Shown here piece by piece: positions 57,574 to 64,000 of a stretch of DNA of 64,000 bases; position 1 is the first letter of the stretch, and the number at the start of each line of letters is the position of its first letter. The notes below the pieces were generated by a model. That model saw only the letters and a program-made list of their open reading frames with translations, did not search any database and was not told where the DNA came from. The DNA is from Sinosporangium siamense (GTDB lineage Bacteria > Actinomycetota > Actinomycetes > Streptosporangiales > Streptosporangiaceae): positions 159,799 to 223,798 of the forward strand of contig NZ_BOOW01000028.1 in the NCBI RefSeq assembly GCF_016863435.1, written 5' to 3'. Made by a program: the position numbers and the translations under genes.

Positions 57574-58506
57574 TCACGCCGTGAAGGCGGGCCGGTCGAA
57601 CGGCGGTAGCCACTGACAACGGGGGTCGAAGGGCTGGAACCGGTTCGCGATGTGCCGGGCGAACCGGGGCAGCACCGGGTGAGGGTTCTGGCGGTGGTAG
57701 AGCATCGACCACGGAAACGCGGGGATGGGGTCGACAATCGGCATCTGGACGGTGCGGGGATGCCAGGGCACCTTGATCTTCTCCCCGACGAAGCCGATGC
57801 GTTCGCCGCGGCCGATCTCCTCGACGTAGTGGTCCAGCCCCCAGTTGGGCCCGGAGGTGTCGATCCGGAGGCCGAATTCGGCGCTGAGGTGGTCGTAGAA
57901 GTCGGTCCACTCGCTGCCCTCGACGTTGCCGGGCATCCAGACCGCCTCCCCGGACAGGCGGGCGATCTCCACGTGCGGCCGGTTCGCGAGGGGGTGGTCG
58001 CGGCCGACCAGCAGATGCAGCGGTTCCAGGTAGGCGGGCACGTAGGCGAGGTCCTCCTCCAAGACCCTGTCGACCCGGCCGAAGGCGGCGTCGAGGATTC
58101 CGCGGAGGATTCTTCCGCGCGCCGATCTGAACCCGTTCGACGAGATGATGTCGATCTCGATGTCCCCGGCCGTCTCGTGGAACCCACGGACCATGTCGAT
58201 GGACGCCACCCGGCTGCTGATCACGTCGACGCGGAGCGAGCGGCGGCGTTCGCGGAGTACGGCGAGGGCCTGGTCGGCGAGGCCGACGAGGGCGCGGGCG
58301 TGGGGGAGGAACAACCGCCCGTCCTCGGTGAGGCCGGCCCCGGTCCGGGAACGCAGGAACAGCCGCACGCCAAGGTCGGATTCGAGTCTGGCGATGCGTT
58401 TGGAGATGGCCTGCTGGCTGATGCCGAGGCCCGCCGCGGCCTCGCTGAAGTAGCGGTCCTCGGTGATGGCGACGAAGGCGCGCACCGCCGCGAGGTCGAG
58501 GTCCAT
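57574..58506 (-). CDS. LysR-family transcriptional regulator
   Basis: A 310-residue LysR regulator. The HTH is LDLAAVRAFVAITEDRYFSE, AAAGLGISQQAISKRIARLE, SDLGVRLFLRS; the effector domain spans about 90-300. Start ATG 58506 is chosen; an in-frame TTG at 58563 would add 19 residues. It is convergent with the hydroxylase gene and divergent from dnaE. Its targets are unknown. Confidence 0.88.
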   Translation of the reverse strand: MDLDLAAVRAFVAITEDRYFSEAAAGLGISQQAISKRIARLESDLGVRLFLRSRTGAGLTEDGRLFLPHARALVGLADQALAVLRERRRSLRVDVISSRVASIDMVRGFHETAGDIEIDIISSNGFRSARGRILRGILDAAFGRVDRVLEEDLAYVPAYLEPLHLLVGRDHPLANRPHVEIARLSGEAVWMPGNVEGSEWTDFYDHLSAEFGLRIDTSGPNWGLDHYVEEIGRGERIGFVGEKIKVPWHPRTVQMPIVDPIPAFPWSMLYHRQNPHPVLPRFARHIANRFQPFDPRCQWLPPFDRPAFTA

Positions 58507-58643
58507 CCCATCTGGGGGCACAACCGTGGGTTGTGGTGGATCGGTGTGTCGATTGTTGGACAATCCCGCCTGCTCTCAGGTCGAATGCTCGGGTTCCAAG
58601 CTCGGGTCGCGAGCGAGCCTACAACTGAGAGGCGTGGATTAGG

Positions 58644-61600
58644 GTGGGATCCTTCGTGCATCTCCACGTGCACACCGAATACAGCATGCTCGACGGCGCC
58701 GCGAAGGTCGGCCCGCTGATGGACGAGGTGGCCCGGCTCGGGATGCCCGCCGTGGCGATGAGCGACCACGGCAACGTGCACGGGGCGTACGAGTTCTACC
58801 AGAAGGCCGGCAAGGCGGGCGTCAAACCGATCATCGGCATCGAGAGCTACGTCGCCCCGGCCTCGCGGCACCACCGGCAACCGGTCTTCTACAGCGACAA
58901 CCTGGCGCTTCGCCGTTCCAACGACGAGACCGGCGAGGGCGGCGACGTCTCCGGTCGCGGCCTCTACACGCACATGACGATGTGGGCGGCCGACACCGGG
59001 GGACTGCGCAACCTGTTCCGCCTCCAGTCCCGGGCCTGGCTCGAAGGCCATGTCCAGAAATATCCGCGCATGGATGATGAGCTGCTCGCCGAGCACGGCC
59101 AAGGCCTCATCGCCACGACCGGCTGCCCCTCCGGCGAGGTGCAGACCCGCCTCCGCCTCGGACAGTACGGCGAAGCCGTCGAGGCCGCCGCCCGCTACCG
59201 CGACATCTTCGGCCCCGGCAACTACTTCCTGGAACTCATGGACCACGGCCTCGCCATCGAGCGCCGTGTCCGCGACGATCTGCTCAAACTGGGCAGAGAG
59301 CTCGGCCTGCCGCCCCTGGCCACCAACGACTCGCACTACGTCACGGAAAGCCAGGTTCAGGCGCACGACGCGCTGCTGTGCGTCGGCACCGGCAAGCGGC
59401 TCGCCGACACCGACCGCTTCCGCTTCGGCGGCAGCGGCTACTACATCAAGTCCGCCGAGGAGATGCGCGCCCTGTGGGACGCCGAGGTGCCGGGCGCCTG
59501 CGACAACACGCTGCTGATCGCCGAACGCGTCGGCGACTACGGGGAGGTCTTCGCCCACCGCGACCTGACGCCGCGTTTCCCGGTGCCCGAGGGCGAGACC
59601 GAGTCGAGCTGGCTGCGTGAGGAGACCCTGCGCGGCGCACGCCGCCGCTACGGCGCCGAACCACCGCAGGAGGTGCTGGACCGCATCGACTACGAGTTGT
59701 CGGTCATCGACGCCATGGGCTTCCCCGGCTACTTCCTGGTGGTCGCCGACATCTGCGCTTATGCCCGGGAAAACGGCATCGGCCTGGGCCCCGGCCGAGG
59801 CTCGGCCACCGGCTCGATCGTCGCCTACTGCACAGGCATCACTCAGCTCGACCCCATCGAGCACAAACTCATCTTCGAGCGTTTCCTCAACCCCGAGCGC
59901 ATCTCCATGCCCGACGTCGACCTCGACTTCGACGACCGCCGGCGCAACGAGATGATCGACTACGTCACCCGCAAGTACGGCGAGGACCGGGTCTGCCAGA
60001 TCGTCACCTTCGGCACCATCAAGGCCAAGGCCGCCGTCAAGGACTCATGCCGCGTGCTCGGTTTGCCGTACGCACTGGGCGACCGCATCACCAAAGCCTT
60101 CCCGGCGGCCGACGGCGGCAAGGAGATCCCCCTGGCCGCCATCCACGACAACCGCCACCCCCGGCACGGCGAGGCGGCCGAACTCCGCACGATGTATGAG
60201 CAGGAACCCGACGTCAAACGGGTGATCGACACCGCGGCCGGCCTGGAGGGACTGACCCGGGGGACCGGCGTGCACGCGGCGGGCGTGATCCTGTCCAGCG
60301 TGCCCCTGATCGACGTCATCCCGCTCGTCAAACCCAAGGCCGACGGCCCGGTCATCACGGGCTTTCCCTTCACCCAGGCCGAGGACATGGGCCTGCTGAA
60401 AATGGATTTTCTCGGCCTGCGCAATCTCACCGTCACCGGCGACGCCATCGCGAACGTGCGCGCCAACAAAGGCGTCGACATCGACATCCTCGACATCCCG
60501 CTCGACGACGCCACGACCTACGAGATGCTGGCGCGCGGCGACACCCTCGGTGTCTTCCAGCTCGACAGCGGCGGCATGCGGGTGCTGCTGCGGCTGATGC
60601 AGCCCACGACGTTCACCGACATCGCCGCGGTGAACGCGCTGTACCGGCCCGGCCCGATGGAGATGAACGCCCACACCAACTACGCGCTCCGCAAAACCGG
60701 TAAACAGCCGGTCGAGCCGATCCACCCCGAGCTCAAGGACGCCCTCGAACCCATCCTGGGCGACACCTACCACCTGGTCGTCTTCCAGGAGCAGGTCATG
60801 GCCATCGCCCAGCAGCTCGCCGGCTACTCCCTCGGCGGGGCCGACATGCTGCGGCGGGCCATGGGCAAAAAGAAGAAAGAGGTCCTGGACGCCGAATGGG
60901 CCAGATTCTCGGCGGGCATGCACGAGCACGGCTATTCCGTGGAGGCGATCACGGCGGTCTGGGAGGTGCTCGTCCCCTTTAGCGGCTACGGGTTTAACAA
61001 GTCGCACACCGCCGGATACGGCCTCGTCTCCTACTGGACCGCCTATCTCAAGGCCAACTATCCCAGCGAGTACCTCGCCGCCCTGCTCACATCCGTCGGC
61101 GATGACAAGGACAAGATGGCCGTCTACCTGTCGGACTGCCGCCGCCTCGGCATCAAGGTGCTGCCGCCCGACGTCAACGCCAGCAGGCTCGACTTCGCCG
61201 CCGTCGGCTCCGACATCCGCTTCGGCCTCGGCGCTGTCCGCAACGTCGGCGCCGGCGTCGTCGACGCGATCGTCGCCACCCGGGAGGCCAAGGGCCCCTA
61301 CACCGGCTTTCACGACTTCCTCACCAAGGTCCCGTCCGTCGTCTGCAACAAGCGGGTCATCGAGTCCCTGGCCAAGTCCGGGGCGTTCGACAGCCTCGGC
61401 CACCGCCGTAAGGCACTGGTCGCCGTGCACGAACAGGCCGTCGACACCGTCATCGACGTCAAACGCGCCGAAGCCCACGGCCAGGACTCGCTGTTCGGCG
61501 AGCCGGCACAGAGCGCCGCGTTCGCGATCGCGATCCCGGAGGGGGAGTGGGACACCGCCACCCTGCTGACCTTCGAACGCGAGATGCTCGGCCTCTACGT

Positions 61601-62186
61601 CTCCAGCCACCCGCTCGACGGCGCCGAACATGTGCTCTCCGCCCACCGCGACACCCCCATCGCCGACCTGCTGTCCTCCGGGCGGCAGGACGGGCCGGTC
61701 CGGGTCAGCGGCATCGTCTCCGGCCTGCAACGCAAGGTCACCAAACAGGGCAGCCCGTGGGCGATCGTCACCCTTGAGGACCACGACGCGTCCGTGGAGT
61801 GCCTGATCTTCCCCAAGACCTACATCCTGTACGGCGAAGCCCTCGCGGAAGACCGCGTGATCTCGATGCGGGGCCGGATCAACGAGCGCGACGAGACGAC
61901 GAGCGTCTACGTCGAGGAGGTCGTGCCCCTCGACGTCACCCGGGCCGACACTGAACCCCCCGTGGTGATCTCCCTCCACGAGACGCAGCTGACCCCGCGG
62001 CTCGTGCGGGAGTTCAAGGACATCCTCACCACCCATCCCGGCAGGGCACCTGTGCATGTGCGCCTGCACCGCCCCGGCGCCCCGGGCACGCTCCTGAACC
62101 TCGAATCCTTCCGCGTCACCCCGGAACCGGCGTTCTACGGCGACGTCAAAGCCCTGCTCGGCGCCGGCGCGATCGGGGGAGCATGA
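58644..62186 (+). CDS. dnaE: DNA polymerase III alpha subunit
   Basis: A 1180-residue replicative polymerase of normal length. The N-terminal PHP domain begins FVHLHVHTEYSMLDGAAKVG; the palm contains GIGLGPGRGSATGSIVAYCT and the catalytic ISMPDVDLDFDDRRRNEMID. The fingers, with NKSHTAGYGLVSYWTAYLKA, the HhH region and an OB domain (VRVSGIVSGLQRKVTKQGSP) follow. No intein or frameshift is seen. It is coupled by ATGA to the small gene at 62183. Core DNA replication gene; start GTG 58644. Confidence 0.96.
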   Translation: MGSFVHLHVHTEYSMLDGAAKVGPLMDEVARLGMPAVAMSDHGNVHGAYEFYQKAGKAGVKPIIGIESYVAPASRHHRQPVFYSDNLALRRSNDETGEGGDVSGRGLYTHMTMWAADTGGLRNLFRLQSRAWLEGHVQKYPRMDDELLAEHGQGLIATTGCPSGEVQTRLRLGQYGEAVEAAARYRDIFGPGNYFLELMDHGLAIERRVRDDLLKLGRELGLPPLATNDSHYVTESQVQAHDALLCVGTGKRLADTDRFRFGGSGYYIKSAEEMRALWDAEVPGACDNTLLIAERVGDYGEVFAHRDLTPRFPVPEGETESSWLREETLRGARRRYGAEPPQEVLDRIDYELSVIDAMGFPGYFLVVADICAYARENGIGLGPGRGSATGSIVAYCTGITQLDPIEHKLIFERFLNPERISMPDVDLDFDDRRRNEMIDYVTRKYGEDRVCQIVTFGTIKAKAAVKDSCRVLGLPYALGDRITKAFPAADGGKEIPLAAIHDNRHPRHGEAAELRTMYEQEPDVKRVIDTAAGLEGLTRGTGVHAAGVILSSVPLIDVIPLVKPKADGPVITGFPFTQAEDMGLLKMDFLGLRNLTVTGDAIANVRANKGVDIDILDIPLDDATTYEMLARGDTLGVFQLDSGGMRVLLRLMQPTTFTDIAAVNALYRPGPMEMNAHTNYALRKTGKQPVEPIHPELKDALEPILGDTYHLVVFQEQVMAIAQQLAGYSLGGADMLRRAMGKKKKEVLDAEWARFSAGMHEHGYSVEAITAVWEVLVPFSGYGFNKSHTAGYGLVSYWTAYLKANYPSEYLAALLTSVGDDKDKMAVYLSDCRRLGIKVLPPDVNASRLDFAAVGSDIRFGLGAVRNVGAGVVDAIVATREAKGPYTGFHDFLTKVPSVVCNKRVIESLAKSGAFDSLGHRRKALVAVHEQAVDTVIDVKRAEAHGQDSLFGEPAQSAAFAIAIPEGEWDTATLLTFEREMLGLYVSSHPLDGAEHVLSAHRDTPIADLLSSGRQDGPVRVSGIVSGLQRKVTKQGSPWAIVTLEDHDASVECLIFPKTYILYGEALAEDRVISMRGRINERDETTSVYVEEVVPLDVTRADTEPPVVISLHETQLTPRLVREFKDILTTHPGRAPVHVRLHRPGAPGTLLNLESFRVTPEPAFYGDVKALLGAGAIGGA

Positions 62187-62482
62187 TCGCGGCGTGCCCC
62201 CGCTGCCGCACGGGCGAGGTGGTGGCCGTCCTGCGTGTGCCGTACTCCTGGACGAACACGTCGGGAAAACCCGTCAGGGGCCGCAGCGACATTCTCCTGT
62301 GCACCCGCTGCGACGCGGCCGACCCGGTGACGGGCCCGCTGATCACCCATTTCACCGTCCACGGCACGGTCCCCGACGGCGATGACCTCCTGCTCCGCTG
62401 GATCGATCAGGCGAAGCCTCGGAAGCCGGATGAACACGCCCTGAGGGCCGAATTCGACGCCTGGCGTCAAGGTGATCTGTGA
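62183..62482 (+). CDS. DUF6300-like small zinc-ribbon protein
   Basis: A 99-residue protein with two CxxC knuckles (ACPRCRTGEVVAVLRVPYSW and LLCTRCDAADPVTGP), a probable zinc ribbon, plus a helical C-terminus (HALRAEFDAWRQGDL). It matches the actinobacterial DUF6300 pattern; the function is unknown. ATGA overlap with dnaE suggests co-translation. Confidence 0.7.
   Translation: MIAACPRCRTGEVVAVLRVPYSWTNTSGKPVRGRSDILLCTRCDAADPVTGPLITHFTVHGTVPDGDDLLLRWIDQAKPRKPDEHALRAEFDAWRQGDL

Positions 62483-64000
<1,518 letters not shown>

Noticed and set aside
58221..59864. 547-aa minus-strand frame spanning the dnaE start
   Set aside because: Covers known coding strands of dnaE and lysR in the wrong frame.
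60045..62069. 674-aa open frame antisense to dnaE
   Set aside because: A shadow of third-position GC bias in dnaE, with no domain pattern.

Overview
The window is high-GC, densely coded actinobacterial chromosome. Many regulators (TetR, ECF sigma, MarR, LysR, GntR), GTG starts, GTGA/ATGA-coupled operons and SnoaL/NTF2-like genes point to a Streptosporangiaceae-type genome (Nonomuraea/Streptosporangium-like); the genus is inference. The right end (lgt, dnaE, argG) looks like core genome. Most of 1-57 kb is accessory DNA with intact regulatory modules and an unusual number of gene remnants. No tRNA, rRNA or CRISPR array was seen.

Layout. 1-6 kb: a DHFR-like reductase, two SnoaL/NTF2 genes, remnants of a phosphotransferase, an EamA transporter and an IS3 transposase, a TetR/saccharopine-dehydrogenase-like pair, a gene broken by a 19-bp tandem duplication, and a lasso-type RiPP precursor next to a truncated cyclase. 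6-8.7 kb: a hydratase/decarboxylase gene and a mosaic of truncated transporter and ankyrin genes. 8.7-12.5 kb: a drug exporter, a TetR regulator and an amidase.

12549-26430: a complete 13.9-kb Tn3-family transposon. It has 38-bp inverted repeats starting GGGG, a 5-bp target duplication (GACAA on both sides), a full-length TnpA at one end and a tyrosine recombinase (TnpI-like) with a dif-like palindrome at the other. Its cargo is an alkylation-damage repair island: Ogt, an ECF sigma factor, a second methyltransferase, a 2OG oxygenase, an Ada-type metal-binding protein, an unknown protein, AlkB and Tag, plus decayed MGMT, AlkA and SnoaL genes. Seven sites in the element and one outside it share a promoter-like motif, YCTCAC(G/A)(T/A)-N15-CGT(C/T), with invariant spacing. 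This predicts a self-contained regulon of the element's own sigma factor and brings three uncharacterised small genes into the alkylation response.

26.4-36 kb: a resolvase relic at the insertion site, an SGNH hydrolase/TetR pair, a zinc-finger coiled-coil protein, an ECF sigma/membrane beta-propeller pair with an inverted partial copy of the sigma gene and an inverted copy of its leader, and another Tn3-type end. 36-46 kb: LysE exporter, a tryptophanyl-tRNA synthetase behind a Trp-Trp leader-peptide attenuator, a CDF/ArsR metal operon, an Imm5-like immunity protein, an NmrA-type protein, a secreted crystallin-like protein and a two-component system. 46-57 kb: small regulator-target modules, several of them broken. 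57-64 kb: an FAD hydroxylase, a LysR regulator, DnaE, a DUF6300-like protein and ArgG.
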